Assembly (NCBI RefSeq): GCF_030503435.1
Contig: NZ_JAUKPO010000006.1
Span: 1 to 64,000, forward strand
Direction of reading: 5' to 3'
DNA length: 64,000 nt
Origin: Rhodocytophaga aerolata
GTDB taxonomy: Bacteria > Bacteroidota > Bacteroidia > Cytophagales > 172606-1
Positions 54,358 through 63,400 of this stretch are shown in pieces. Below the pieces are notes generated by a model that saw only the letters and a program-made list of their open reading frames with translations, searched no databases and was not told where the DNA came from. The stretch's first letter is position 1. Every line of letters starts with the position of its first letter. The position numbers and the translations under genes were made by a program.

Positions 54358-55893
54358 ATGAACAAATATATTTTATGGCTGCTAAGTATGGCAGTATTTT
54401 CCAGCTGCCAGCCGCAAACTAATACGGCTACCGAAACAGATAAGCCAACTAACAAACCAACAGCAACAGCTATGGATTTACCTGCAGTAACTGCCCCAGA
54501 AATTAACACAGACTATGGCTGGCTCAACACCGACAGAGCGTATACCTTAAAAGATTTCCGTGGTAAAATTGTGCTACTCGATTTCTGGACATTTGGCTGT
54601 ATCAACTGCCAGCATATTATTCCTGATCTAAAAAGACTGGAAAAAGAATATGCAAAAGAATTAGTTGTTATAGGAGTACATTCAGCAAAATTTGAGTCAG
54701 AAAAAACCAATAATAACATCCGGAAAGCTATTTTGAAATTTGGCATTGAGCACCCGGTGGTAAACGATGCCGATTTTAAGGTATGGGAAAGTTATGGAGT
54801 AAAAGCATGGCCTACCATTACACTTATTTCACCCGATGGGAAAGTAGTAGGCCAACGTTCCGGAGAAGGCGTATATCCGGTGGCTAAAAAAAGTATAGAT
54901 AACCTAATAAAACAATACGGCGATAAAATAAACCGCGAACCCATAACTTTTAAGTTAGAAAAAGCCAGTGAAGCCAATTCAATTGTCAGGTTTCCTTCTA
55001 AATTAATTTCCGATGAAGCCGGAAATATCTGGCTGTCGGATAGCGGCAATAACCGGGTTGTAAAGATAAATAAGTCAGGGAAAATACTGGAAGTAATTGG
55101 CAAAGGAGAGCAAGGGTTTACAGATGGTGATTTTGCTACAGCTACTTTTTACGAACCTCACGGATTAGCCATTAAGGGAAATACCTTATATATAGCCGAT
55201 TCCAAGAATAACTCTATCCGCAAAGCCGATCTAACAACCAAGCAAGTAGAAACCGTGGCTGGCGATGGTGAAATGGGCTATTATTTTTTGAATGATAAAT
55301 GGGAGGAGGCTGTAAAACCCAACAGTCCCTGGGATTTGCTCATTGATGGCAATGTGATGTATATTGCTAATGCCGGAAACCATCAGGTATTGAAAATGGA
55401 TCTGGCTACGAACAAAGTAACCCGTTTTGCCGGCAGTGGGAGAGAGGCATTAACCAATGGTACCTTACGTGAGGCCGCCTTTAATCAGCCTAGCGGGTTA
55501 ACTAAAATCGGAAACACGTTGTATGTAGCCGACCCGGAAGCAAGCGCTGTACGGACAATTAATTTACAAACCAGCACAGTGGCTACTCCAGTTGGCAGAG
55601 GGTTATTCGACTTTGGCGATAAAGATGGAGACGTAGACGATGCCTTGCTGCAACACTGTGTAGGAGTGGCTGCCAATAATAATAATATCTATATTGCCGA
55701 TACCTACAATGGAAAAGTGAAACTTCTAGATTTAAAAAACGAGCGCATAAGTACGCTGGTAGCCGGGCTAAACGAACCCAACGATCTGCTGTTTATAGAA
55801 AATGAACTCTGGGTAACCGACACCAATAATCATCAACTGGTTAAAATTAACCTGAAAAGCAGCGAAAAAAATATTGTTACTATTAGCCAATAA
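54358..55893 (+). CDS. Lipoprotein with thioredoxin-like and NHL-repeat domains
   Basis: A 511-residue predicted lipoprotein (lipobox FSSC, Cys17) with a Thr/Pro-rich linker. A thioredoxin-fold domain (about 45-185) carries the redox pair Cys81/Cys84 in FWTFGCINCQH, followed by an NHL beta-propeller (about 200-505) with repeats such as NIWLSDSGNNRVVKI and NTLYIADSKNNSIRKA. The combination resembles NHLRC2. A periplasmic redox role on an unknown partner is inference. A TATTTTTG motif lies at 54339 but is too close to the start to be a convincing promoter. Confidence 0.87.
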   Translation: MNKYILWLLSMAVFSSCQPQTNTATETDKPTNKPTATAMDLPAVTAPEINTDYGWLNTDRAYTLKDFRGKIVLLDFWTFGCINCQHIIPDLKRLEKEYAKELVVIGVHSAKFESEKTNNNIRKAILKFGIEHPVVNDADFKVWESYGVKAWPTITLISPDGKVVGQRSGEGVYPVAKKSIDNLIKQYGDKINREPITFKLEKASEANSIVRFPSKLISDEAGNIWLSDSGNNRVVKINKSGKILEVIGKGEQGFTDGDFATATFYEPHGLAIKGNTLYIADSKNNSIRKADLTTKQVETVAGDGEMGYYFLNDKWEEAVKPNSPWDLLIDGNVMYIANAGNHQVLKMDLATNKVTRFAGSGREALTNGTLREAAFNQPSGLTKIGNTLYVADPEASAVRTINLQTSTVATPVGRGLFDFGDKDGDVDDALLQHCVGVAANNNNIYIADTYNGKVKLLDLKNERISTLVAGLNEPNDLLFIENELWVTDTNNHQLVKINLKSSEKNIVTISQ

Positions 55894-55902
55894 CAGCTAT
55901 AC

Positions 55903-55943
55903 AACTAAAAAAGCCGGAATGGTTGAGTTTCCGGCTTTTAGTT
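55903..55943. terminator. Bidirectional terminator after the thioredoxin-NHL gene
   Basis: AACTAAAAAAGCCGGAA pairs with TTTCCGGCTTTTAGTT with minor imperfections. It lies between this gene and the convergent small membrane gene (stop at 55970). Confidence 0.8.
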
Positions 55944-55969
55944 ATTTATTAAATTATAGACTCCTTATA

Positions 55970-56131
55970 TCACATCACCCTTCGGCCTGAGAATAGTCTG
56001 ATTAAAATTGCGATTACAGCAAGTACTAATAATACGTGAATAAAGCTACCTACAGCTTCGCCGAATCCTACGTAGCCTACCAACCAAAGGATGATCAGTA
56101 TAACGGCTACCCATGTTAGTATATTTCCCAT
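55970..56131 (-). CDS. Small lmo0937-like membrane protein, copy 1
   Basis: A 53-residue protein, starting MGNILTWVAVILIILWLVGY and ending with RLFSGRRVM. It has two short hydrophobic helices joined by a conserved GFGEAVGSFIH turn. This matches the lmo0937 family of tiny membrane proteins, whose function is unknown and which often occur near stress genes. A near-identical copy lies 131 bases upstream on the same strand, followed by a csbD gene. Confidence 0.8.
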   Translation of the reverse strand: MGNILTWVAVILIILWLVGYVGFGEAVGSFIHVLLVLAVIAILIRLFSGRRVM

Positions 56132-56262
56132 TTTTTTAATAGTTTAAGGTTAAAGTTTTTGTTAGTGTTATTTTATTGGTTTTAAATACAAAGCAGATTC
56201 TCTTAGATCTTTATGTATTTATGAGGTATTAAATTGAAAAATCGATTTGGTTAGGACTAGAT

Positions 56263-56424
56263 TTAAAGTACCCGTCGGCCGGAGATTACGCGAATCAAGA
56301 TAGCGATTACGGCAAGTACCAGTAGAATATGAATAAAATTACCTACGGCATCTCCAAATCCAACATAACCAATTAACCATAAGATGATTAATACGATAGC
56401 TACAATATATAATATGCTTCCCAT
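56263..56424 (-). CDS. Small lmo0937-like membrane protein, copy 2
   Basis: A 53-residue protein, MGSILYIVAIVLIILWLIGY ... RVISGRRVL, with the GFGDAVGNFIH turn. By eye it matches copy 1 at about 41 of 53 positions, with mostly conservative changes. The two genes also share a similar AT-rich leader (AGTTTAAGGTT followed by T-rich sequence), so the duplication included upstream DNA. Function is unknown. Confidence 0.8.
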   Translation of the reverse strand: MGSILYIVAIVLIILWLIGYVGFGDAVGNFIHILLVLAVIAILIRVISGRRVL

Positions 56425-56501
56425 GATTTTAAATTTTTGAGTTTAAGTTTAAGGTTTTACTTTTTTGTTGTGTTATACTGTTTATTTAAAAAATTTGTTG
56501 T

Positions 56502-56702
56502 TCAGAAGTTATCTCTTTGCAGGGATCTTACTTCTTCCCGGATTGCTTCTCTCGACTTTCCGATTCTATTCTGAAGACGGCCATATAATTCATCCTCACG
56601 GCCTTCTTCGTACAACAAATCATCGTCAGTGAGATCAGCATATTTTTGTTTCAGCTTTCCTTTCAGTTCATTCCAGGAGCCTTTTAAATTTAATTCATCC
56701 AT
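56502..56702 (-). CDS. CsbD family stress protein
   Basis: A 66-residue hydrophilic helical protein. The opening LKGSWNELKGKLKQKYADLTDDDL and the centre EEGREDELYGRLQNRIGKSREA are typical of CsbD/YjbJ. Such proteins are abundant in stress and stationary phase, but their molecular role is unknown. It heads a short minus-strand set with the two tiny membrane proteins. Confidence 0.88.
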   Translation of the reverse strand: MDELNLKGSWNELKGKLKQKYADLTDDDLLYEEGREDELYGRLQNRIGKSREAIREEVRSLQRDNF

Positions 56703-57035
56703 AGCTAAGTTTATGTTTTGTTTAATTTGTTGTACACACCTTTCTACGGGGCACTATAAATAAAAGTTATATTTCTTTAAAAAAATTTGACTTTTCAAAA
56801 AACTTTTCTATAGAATATAGGTTCTACCTAGGGGCTATTGTATTTTATTTATGAATACAGTAGCCTTATGTTTTTGTACGGTAAAAGCTGCTTTGGGTTT
56901 ACTAAAACAGGTGGCTCATTGGTAAGCTGTTGTAAAAAAAATATAGTCCGGTAATACATAAGCTCTATTTATATCTTTTCCGTATAATATCTATCTTGAT
57001 AAAATTTATTTACGTATGAAAAATAAAGCTTTGCA
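56703..57035. other. Non-coding gap between csbD and the peroxiredoxin gene
   Basis: This divergent region is AT-rich and should hold promoters for both genes. No convincing TAnnTTTG element, repeat or small gene was recognised. Confidence 0.4.
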
Positions 57036-57497
57036 ATGCCCTTAAAAGAAAAAGAATTAGCCCCGGATTTTACACTGCCATCTACCAGCGGAAAGAAATT
57101 TACTTTATCTGAAGATTTAGCTAATAAGCCCTGTATACTCTTTTTTTATCCCAAAGATTTTACGCCAACGTGCACAAAAGAGGCTTGCGAATTCCGTGAT
57201 ACCTTTGCTGCCTTCAGAAACCTGGATATAGAAGTAATAGGCATCAGCCGCGATGATATAGCCACTCACCAAAGGTTTAAGGAACAGTATAATTTGCCGT
57301 TTCAGTTGCTTGCCGATACCGACGGAAAAGTAGCAGGCTTATACAAAGCCCTTATTCCGGTAGTAAAAGTGACACGCCGCGTTACGTATCTGCTGAACAA
57401 AAATCATCGGGTTGCGGCTGTTTTCGAAAATATGTTCACAGCTGAGAAACATATAGCAACGATGGTAGAGAGAGTAAAAGTAGGCGCTTTGAATTAA
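57036..57497 (+). CDS. Peroxiredoxin, Bcp/PrxQ type
   Basis: A 153-residue thiol peroxidase that reduces hydroperoxides. The peroxidatic Cys46 lies in DFTPTCTKEAC and the resolving Cys51 is five residues later, the atypical 2-Cys arrangement of Bcp. The N terminus APDFTLPSTSGKKFTLSE is standard. Nearby csbD and small membrane proteins give the area a stress-response flavour, though they lie on the opposite strand. Confidence 0.92.
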   Translation: MPLKEKELAPDFTLPSTSGKKFTLSEDLANKPCILFFYPKDFTPTCTKEACEFRDTFAAFRNLDIEVIGISRDDIATHQRFKEQYNLPFQLLADTDGKVAGLYKALIPVVKVTRRVTYLLNKNHRVAAVFENMFTAEKHIATMVERVKVGALN

Positions 57498-57604
57498 CTT
57501 TTTCTGCCTTCACATAAGGCTGAGTGAACACCAATATTTGTTTTTTGTGATTGTTTGCCCAGATTTGAAGAAATAAAGAAATTTCCCCGCATTACTCACA
57601 TATT

Positions 57605-58027
57605 ATGGAACAAGGCCAAACCTACACGCATGAGTTTACTTATTCACAGCAGCAGGTAGACCAGTTTGCGGCTCTTACCGGCGACAACAATCCTTTACAT
57701 CTGGATGCAGCCTATGCGGCTAAAACACCTTTCCGGAAACCTATTATGCACGGGTTCCTGGGAGGAAGCATTTTTTCCAAAGTGTTAGGTACACTTTTTC
57801 CTGGCGAAGGGTCTATTTACCTGAAACAAACGATGGAGTTTGTAAATCCTATGTTTGTAGATGTTCCCTATGAAGCCGTATTTATCGTAAAAGAAATATT
57901 GCCTAATTCCATAGCACTGATCGAAACACTGGTGGTAGACAAAGCCAGCCGTACCGTACTGATTACCGGCGAGGCGTTGGTCAGAAACAAAAAGATCAAG
58001 CGTATCAAGGCAACTTCTGCTGAATAA
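57605..58027 (+). CDS. MaoC-like (R)-specific enoyl-CoA hydratase
   Basis: A 140-residue hot-dog fold enzyme. The hydratase motif LTGDNNPLHLDAAYA supplies the catalytic Asp and His, and the following PIMHGFLGGSIFSKVLG is typical of PhaJ/MaoC proteins. It probably hydrates trans-2-enoyl-CoA to (R)-3-hydroxyacyl-CoA. No polyhydroxyalkanoate genes are nearby, so its pathway is uncertain. Confidence 0.88.
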   Translation: MEQGQTYTHEFTYSQQQVDQFAALTGDNNPLHLDAAYAAKTPFRKPIMHGFLGGSIFSKVLGTLFPGEGSIYLKQTMEFVNPMFVDVPYEAVFIVKEILPNSIALIETLVVDKASRTVLITGEALVRNKKIKRIKATSAE

Positions 58028-58073
58028 TACGTTTATCCTGTAAGAACCTGAACTCCATACTTATACCCGTTGC

Positions 58074-58949
58074 ATGAGGAATTTCATTCTGGCTACTTTC
58101 TTTCTTTGCTGTGCCTTTACTTCCGATAAAAAAGCATATCAGTTATTTAATCAGAAGGGTAAATTGGTGGAGTACGAGCAGGTGGTAACAGATGCTCTGG
58201 AGGCTGATATTGTTTTATTTGGAGAACTGCACAACAACCCCATCTGTCACTGGCTGGAGCTACAATTGCTGAAAGATCTGCATACTAAGAAGAAAGATAA
58301 ATTAATTCTGGGAGCAGAAATGTTTGAAGCCGATGACCAGGTGGTGCTAGATGAGTACTTACAGAAAAAAATTACCAGTAGGCACCTGGAAACAGAATCT
58401 AAGTTATGGAATAATTATGCTACCGATTATAAGCCCCTGGTAGAATTTGCCTTAGCTAATAACCTGCCCTTTGTGGCTACCAATATTCCCCGCCGCTATG
58501 CCAGCATGGTGGCAAAATCAGATTTGACGGTGTTAGATAGTTTAGGAAATGATGTAAAAAAGTGGATAGCCCCCCTACCTATAGAGGTAGATTTGAATTT
58601 GCCCGGCTATAAAAAAATGATGAATACTGGAGGAGAGAGTGGTATGGCTCACGGGCACGGCATGAATATGGGTAATTTGGCCAAAGCACAAGCTATAAAG
58701 GATGCCACCATGGCTCATTTTATTTTATCCAACTGGCAGTCTGGCCAAACGTTTTTACACGTAAATGGTAGCTACCATTCCGATAATTTTGAGGGAATTG
58801 TCTGGTATTTGAAAAAGCAAAACCCACAACTGAAAATTCTCACCATTGCTTCGGTAGAACAGCCAGAAGTAACTAAACTTCAAGACAAATCTCAAAATTT
58901 AGCTACCTATGTTTTGGCTATTCCTTCAGATATGACCAAGACCTATTAA
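58074..58949 (+). CDS. ChaN-like protein (haem-binding uptake / Tiki superfamily)
   Basis: A 291-residue exported protein with an N-terminal hydrophobic signal (FILATFFLCCAF) that may end in a lipidated Cys. The family core is clear: ADIVLFGELHNNPICHWLELQLL, LILGAEMFEADDQVVLDEYL and ATNIPRRYASMVAK. The His/Met-rich loop GMAHGHGMNMG is a usual feature of these proteins. ChaN of Campylobacter binds haem, and related Tiki proteins are proteases. Function here is not settled. Confidence 0.85.
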   Translation: MRNFILATFFLCCAFTSDKKAYQLFNQKGKLVEYEQVVTDALEADIVLFGELHNNPICHWLELQLLKDLHTKKKDKLILGAEMFEADDQVVLDEYLQKKITSRHLETESKLWNNYATDYKPLVEFALANNLPFVATNIPRRYASMVAKSDLTVLDSLGNDVKKWIAPLPIEVDLNLPGYKKMMNTGGESGMAHGHGMNMGNLAKAQAIKDATMAHFILSNWQSGQTFLHVNGSYHSDNFEGIVWYLKKQNPQLKILTIASVEQPEVTKLQDKSQNLATYVLAIPSDMTKTY

Positions 58950-58961
58950 ATAAGCCGCTTT

Positions 58962-59246
58962 TCAACTCTGCTCCACTTTTACTCCCCGCCAGAAGGCTAC
59001 ATACCCTTTTATCTGTTTAGCAGCTTCTTTCGGATTGGGATAGTACCAGGCAGCATCTTTGTTTTCCTGGCCGCCAGCCTGGATTGTATAATAAGAGGCT
59101 TCGCCTTTCCAGGGACAATGGGTATGCGTGGAACTATCTTTCAACAGGTCTTTTTTTACAGACTGGGGTGGAAAATAATGGTTACCTTCCACTACAATTG
59201 TGTCGTTACTTTCTGCAACTACCGTATTATTCCAGATGGCTTTCAT
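58962..59246 (-). CDS. DUF427 family protein
   Basis: A 94-residue small beta protein. The starting segment MKAIWNNTVVAESNDTIVVEGNHYFPP and the HCPWKGEASYY motif are diagnostic for DUF427. The family's function is unknown. It is convergent with the ChaN-like gene with only 12 bases between stops. Confidence 0.9.
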   Translation of the reverse strand: MKAIWNNTVVAESNDTIVVEGNHYFPPQSVKKDLLKDSSTHTHCPWKGEASYYTIQAGGQENKDAAWYYPNPKEAAKQIKGYVAFWRGVKVEQS

Positions 59247-59311
59247 AGTTTTTAAGCTTTATATCTACTAAACTAACGGAAGCAAAATTAGTTCTGATTG
59301 GTATGAGAGCT

Positions 59312-61153
59312 CTAAGGTTTTTCTTTGCCTGAACTATATCCCGCTTTGCTTTGCAAGGCTTCTATGGCAGAGGCTAAATAGGCCAACGGGGCATTCCAGT
59401 TAATGGCAATTTCATTGGATGCATACGAGCAGTCATCATCAGTAAAAGTTTCATCTGCAATAGTGGACGTATACGTGGTACATTTATCCTGACGTGGGGC
59501 ATTGGCATTTGGCCCGCCGGAAAGTAAACCGGGTACTGGTTCCTCTACCTGATCGGCAATGGATGGCCGATGGTGCGGATGCATAGGCGTTTTATCTCCA
59601 AAACCAGTCACAAAAGAAAACCCTGTGGCATTTCTACCTACTAAATAATCCAGGTTGATTAATGCGTAGTCTAAATATTTTTTATCGCCAGTAAGCCGGT
59701 ACACTTGAATAAGCGCAATACCCTGGTTAGCTGCCACAGCTGAACTCCCCCATATATAATCTTTTGCAGATTTTCCCATAACCGTGGCATACGAACGCTT
59801 CGAAGCTCCGTCTGTCAGTTCATCGGCAAATTGTACTAGCTGCTTTCTTAACTGAGGAAAATCTTTTTTTGCAACAGGCGTTAAGTCCTTCTCAAACCTG
59901 GCCAATGTATAATAACCCAGTAAGCGTACTTGTGCCCAGGATGGCAAAGGCATTTGTGTATCCGGAAATATGGGAACCGCCTGATAATAGCTGTCTTTTT
60001 TTGTGGTAATGTATAGTTCTGAGGCTGCCCATATAAACTCATCTGTTACATCTTTGTCACCATAGGCTCCTGTGCTTACATCTGGGTCATACTGTTTGTT
60101 CAGGGCTTCCTGGTCATATAGAACCGCCGGATTCTGGCGTGCCCAGTCCCAAGCCCTGGTAGCAGCGGTGAGGCACGAATCTGCCAACCCAGGTAATGCT
60201 TGAGGAAATTTTCTGGCAATGCGGCTTGCCTGCGCCATTACAGCTGCAAAATCCAGGGCTGCTGGAGTGCTTTTCTGTACCACATACCTGGGGTTTTTAG
60301 CCTCTTCTGGCATTACCATGCCATCAAATCTAGGGTTGGTTAACTTATGATATACGCCTCCGTCATTTGGATCTTGCATGGCCAGCATCCAGCGGAGATT
60401 CCATAAGGTTTCGTCGAGCAGGTCGGGAAGGTTGTTATTGCTCTCTGGAATGTTCAGTTTCAGGGTATCAAAATACGTGGGAAAATCTTCATACAATGAA
60501 AGTAAGGTGCCGGTAGTAATGCCACTGTTGACAATGTATTTATTGTAGTCTCCGGCGTCATACCAGCCAAGCGGAGCAGAAATTTTGGTGCCTTCCGGCC
60601 GTTGAGTAGTGGCAGCCGAAGGATGGATTAGTACCTGGGTATCTTCCTGTACATGCCCTGCCGGACGTTGCCATTTGCCTGCATATTGCTCAGGTAGTGG
60701 AGTAGAAATCCGTTGGAAATAAAATCCTTTGATAGAAGCTTTGGCTACCTCCTGGTGTACTTTTGACTTGATTTCGAAGGGGTATGAATGGCCTATCTCC
60801 GGAATGTATACCACATAGGAGCCTGGGGTAGTAAGAGCAGAAAAATCGGCAATGCGTGTCTTTTTAGCAGAAAATTCAGAAGTGCGTGGCTCGGTCAACT
60901 TTCCGGTAAAAACTGTTTTCCGAAGGTCTATGGTAGTTATATAAAATGTGTTACCAGCCTCAGCAGCCACTACAGCCACTTTAGGACCCGATGGGTAAAA
61001 GCCTATCTGGTTTAGCCGGATTTGTCCGGAGAGTGTAGCCTTTTGCGATTGATTAGCCGGAGTGCTAGTTTGCTGTGCTATGCTAAAATGGCTGATAAAG
61101 AGAACCAACACCATTATTGGCAGTAATTTTCTGAAGAAGAAAAAAATATTCAT
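59312..61153 (-). CDS. Glycoside hydrolase family 9 (cellulase-type) with N-terminal Ig-like domain
   Basis: A 613-residue exported enzyme with a signal peptide ending near HFSIAQ. An N-terminal Ig-like CelD_N domain (about 42-130, QIRLNQIGFYP ... PFEI) precedes the (alpha/alpha)6 catalytic barrel. Catalytic residues fit GH9: Asp199 and Asp202 in GWYDAGDYNKYI as bases and Glu581 in YASNEIAINWNAPL as acid. The HPHHRPS loop is the family signature. It likely cuts beta-1,4-glucans. It is downstream of a GH-A hydrolase on the same strand and has no type IX tail. Confidence 0.92.
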   Translation of the reverse strand: MNIFFFFRKLLPIMVLVLFISHFSIAQQTSTPANQSQKATLSGQIRLNQIGFYPSGPKVAVVAAEAGNTFYITTIDLRKTVFTGKLTEPRTSEFSAKKTRIADFSALTTPGSYVVYIPEIGHSYPFEIKSKVHQEVAKASIKGFYFQRISTPLPEQYAGKWQRPAGHVQEDTQVLIHPSAATTQRPEGTKISAPLGWYDAGDYNKYIVNSGITTGTLLSLYEDFPTYFDTLKLNIPESNNNLPDLLDETLWNLRWMLAMQDPNDGGVYHKLTNPRFDGMVMPEEAKNPRYVVQKSTPAALDFAAVMAQASRIARKFPQALPGLADSCLTAATRAWDWARQNPAVLYDQEALNKQYDPDVSTGAYGDKDVTDEFIWAASELYITTKKDSYYQAVPIFPDTQMPLPSWAQVRLLGYYTLARFEKDLTPVAKKDFPQLRKQLVQFADELTDGASKRSYATVMGKSAKDYIWGSSAVAANQGIALIQVYRLTGDKKYLDYALINLDYLVGRNATGFSFVTGFGDKTPMHPHHRPSIADQVEEPVPGLLSGGPNANAPRQDKCTTYTSTIADETFTDDDCSYASNEIAINWNAPLAYLASAIEALQSKAGYSSGKEKP

Positions 61154-61238
61154 TTTAGGTATATTAGGTTGTTGTGTCTGAATCTACGTTTTTATAATGA
61201 TTTTTTAAATAAGCATACATGGTTAGCAAACAATCTGC

Positions 61239-63167
61239 TTATTGTATAAGTAGCTTTGCTATATGAACATGTTTAGAACTATGTAGCCTGACCAGATAAA
61301 TTCCTGGTTTTAGCTGTGTATGCAAATTAAGCTGATGTTGATTGGCCAAGAGGGGCTGACTATAGATGATTGTTCCATGGATATCTACTATCTCTATTTT
61401 TGAGAATTTTCCTTCTGGTAAATCTATTGTAAACTGATTACCGGAGGGATTAGGAAATACATGTAGATAGGTTGTTTCTGTTTTGTCTATTGCCAAAGGA
61501 GAGCCATTGCCATTTTCGACTAATACATAGTGCACTGACCTTGCCGGGGCGGCAACCTTTATCCCATTTTCCATAGTAGCCGATAGAGCAGAAATATTTT
61601 CCACAGTAGCCGGGCCACCAGCTGCATAAGGAGATCTCTGGCCATTTACCAATACATTCAGAGAAAAATTGCCATTGTCTTGGCCTCCGGTAAGTGAATA
61701 TACATAATACCGGTTGCCATAGCCAAAATTCTGTAAATCCAGGGCAACGGTTTCTGCGGTATTTCCTTTATTTACGATTACTACCCCTGCCTGTCCGGAG
61801 TCAAATATGGAGGCATAGGCTACAATAGTACTACTGCCTGTTGTGGATGAAGTAACCAGGTAATTGCCGAAGAACTTCTGAAAGTAATACATATAATAAA
61901 ATACCGGCCTTGGATTCCATTTGGGCACGTTTCCAGGTTCATCGCCTTGCGAAAACATGCCATGGTCGTTGCCATTGTTCCAGCCATTCGCCAAATCCCA
62001 GCGGCTGGCCATGCCATATTTATTTTTGATTAGTTCGCCCAAGGTCATAGTCGCATGTATGCCATTAATATACGAAACATATTGTCTGGAGCCTTCCGCA
62101 AAAATATTCCATTCAGTAAGGGCAACTGGTTTCATAGCTACACCTGCCGTTTGTATACTTTTGCTAATATAGTCCATAATGGCCCGGCTTTCCAGCCCAG
62201 GCGTACTCAGTATTTGATCGGGTGTGGAATTTTGCCCATAAGGGGTATAATAACTGTGGACAATAAAGAAGTCGGCTGCATTGCCAATGGCTTTAAACAA
62301 GCCAGCATTCCAGGTTTTATTTACCTGCGTATCCCAGCTGGGAGGTTCCGTTTGAATGAGCTGGGCACCAATATGAATTGTAGTTCCTATTTCAGCCGCC
62401 GCTGCCCGCATAGAATCGGCAAATACGTTGAAGTGCTGGCCGTACAATTCACCAGTAATAATTTCTGGCTGTCCATCTTTATTTTTTCTGGTATCTATCC
62501 GGTAGCCAGCCTGCCAGGTACCAGCATTTTCGTTTCCAATTTCCCAATACCTGGTTCTTCCTTTATCATACCGTACCCACTCAGCGGCATAATGAGCAGC
62601 TGTTTGTACAGGAGTTGGCCCGGTGCCATAACGGGCATAGCTATAATTAACAGTAATAATACCTGTGCTGCTAGTCATCTCCAGCATTTTGTAATAATTG
62701 TCTAAAGAAAGTGTCCAGCTTTCGGTATTCTTTCCAAACCAGTAATAGTTACTATATTTTTTCCCTTCCACATCTAGTAAGGTATCTGGTACATCAGCCG
62801 GGAGCTGGTCTTTGGAGGCATCCCAGAAGAAAACACTGCTTAGGTTGCCGCCTGGGAAGCGGATAATATTTGGTGAAAGTGTCTGAATATGGTTTAGCAA
62901 ATCTGGCTGATCTACCATTTGACTCATATAGACATTGGCATTGGTACCAAAAATATATTTAGATACTTTGGCCAGTGTATCCGTACAGTTTATGGTAATA
63001 GTTGCCGTAGGACTCATAGCAGGAGGGGCGAAGTTTGTATATGGAGGAATAACTGCATTTTTGGGCTTAAAATCATCCAGGAAAAAGCCTTGGGTAGGTT
63101 GAGCCAAAAGAGGTAGGTGTTGACTAATCAGGAGTAGCAAAACAAAAAGGTAGTATTTTTTTAACAT
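61239..63167 (-). CDS. Clan GH-A glycoside hydrolase (GH51-like) with type IX sorting domain
   Basis: A 642-residue secreted hydrolase. After the signal peptide and a linker, a (beta/alpha)8 domain carries acid/base Glu213 (WEIGNENAGTW) and nucleophile Glu352 (ALTEWNIFA), the arrangement of GH51 arabinofuranosidases and related GH-A enzymes. The RFPGGN motif near residue 103 is also typical. A beta-sandwich follows, and the last ~75 residues (VFPNPSGNQFTIDLP ... GIYLVRL) are a type A type IX sorting domain. The exact family number (GH51, GH39-like or other) and substrate need a profile search. It is 85 bases upstream of GH9. Confidence 0.87.
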   Translation of the reverse strand: MLKKYYLFVLLLLISQHLPLLAQPTQGFFLDDFKPKNAVIPPYTNFAPPAMSPTATITINCTDTLAKVSKYIFGTNANVYMSQMVDQPDLLNHIQTLSPNIIRFPGGNLSSVFFWDASKDQLPADVPDTLLDVEGKKYSNYYWFGKNTESWTLSLDNYYKMLEMTSSTGIITVNYSYARYGTGPTPVQTAAHYAAEWVRYDKGRTRYWEIGNENAGTWQAGYRIDTRKNKDGQPEIITGELYGQHFNVFADSMRAAAAEIGTTIHIGAQLIQTEPPSWDTQVNKTWNAGLFKAIGNAADFFIVHSYYTPYGQNSTPDQILSTPGLESRAIMDYISKSIQTAGVAMKPVALTEWNIFAEGSRQYVSYINGIHATMTLGELIKNKYGMASRWDLANGWNNGNDHGMFSQGDEPGNVPKWNPRPVFYYMYYFQKFFGNYLVTSSTTGSSTIVAYASIFDSGQAGVVIVNKGNTAETVALDLQNFGYGNRYYVYSLTGGQDNGNFSLNVLVNGQRSPYAAGGPATVENISALSATMENGIKVAAPARSVHYVLVENGNGSPLAIDKTETTYLHVFPNPSGNQFTIDLPEGKFSKIEIVDIHGTIIYSQPLLANQHQLNLHTQLKPGIYLVRLHSSKHVHIAKLLIQ

Positions 63168-63263
63168 ACAGAAGATGTCAGGCGATGAAGTAAATAATCC
63201 TTTTAAACACGCATACCCAGGAGGTCCGACGTAGTTGTGTGACTACTCAAAGAAAGCTATGCT

Positions 63264-63310
63264 GTTAAAAAATAAAGACTACCAGAGTCGAAGCAGCCCT
63301 GGCAGTCTGG
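63264..63310 (-). terminator. Terminator of the glycan-binding protein gene
   Basis: On the minus strand GACTGCCAG pairs with CTGGTAGTC (one G-T pair) around a 13-base loop, followed by TTTATTTTTT. It lies ~90 bases past the stop at 63401 and separates that gene from the GH-A hydrolase gene. Confidence 0.75.
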
Positions 63311-63400
63311 TTGTGTTATATTTTGAGTCAACACTTATAACACATTTAACTATGATATTTTCTTACAAATCTTTTTAAGACTATATGGAAGCTGAATCCT

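Noticed and set aside
62055-62705. 216-codon plus-strand open frame
   Set aside because: It is antisense to the GH51-like hydrolase, whose catalytic motifs and type IX domain are clear; the plus-strand translation shows no family features.
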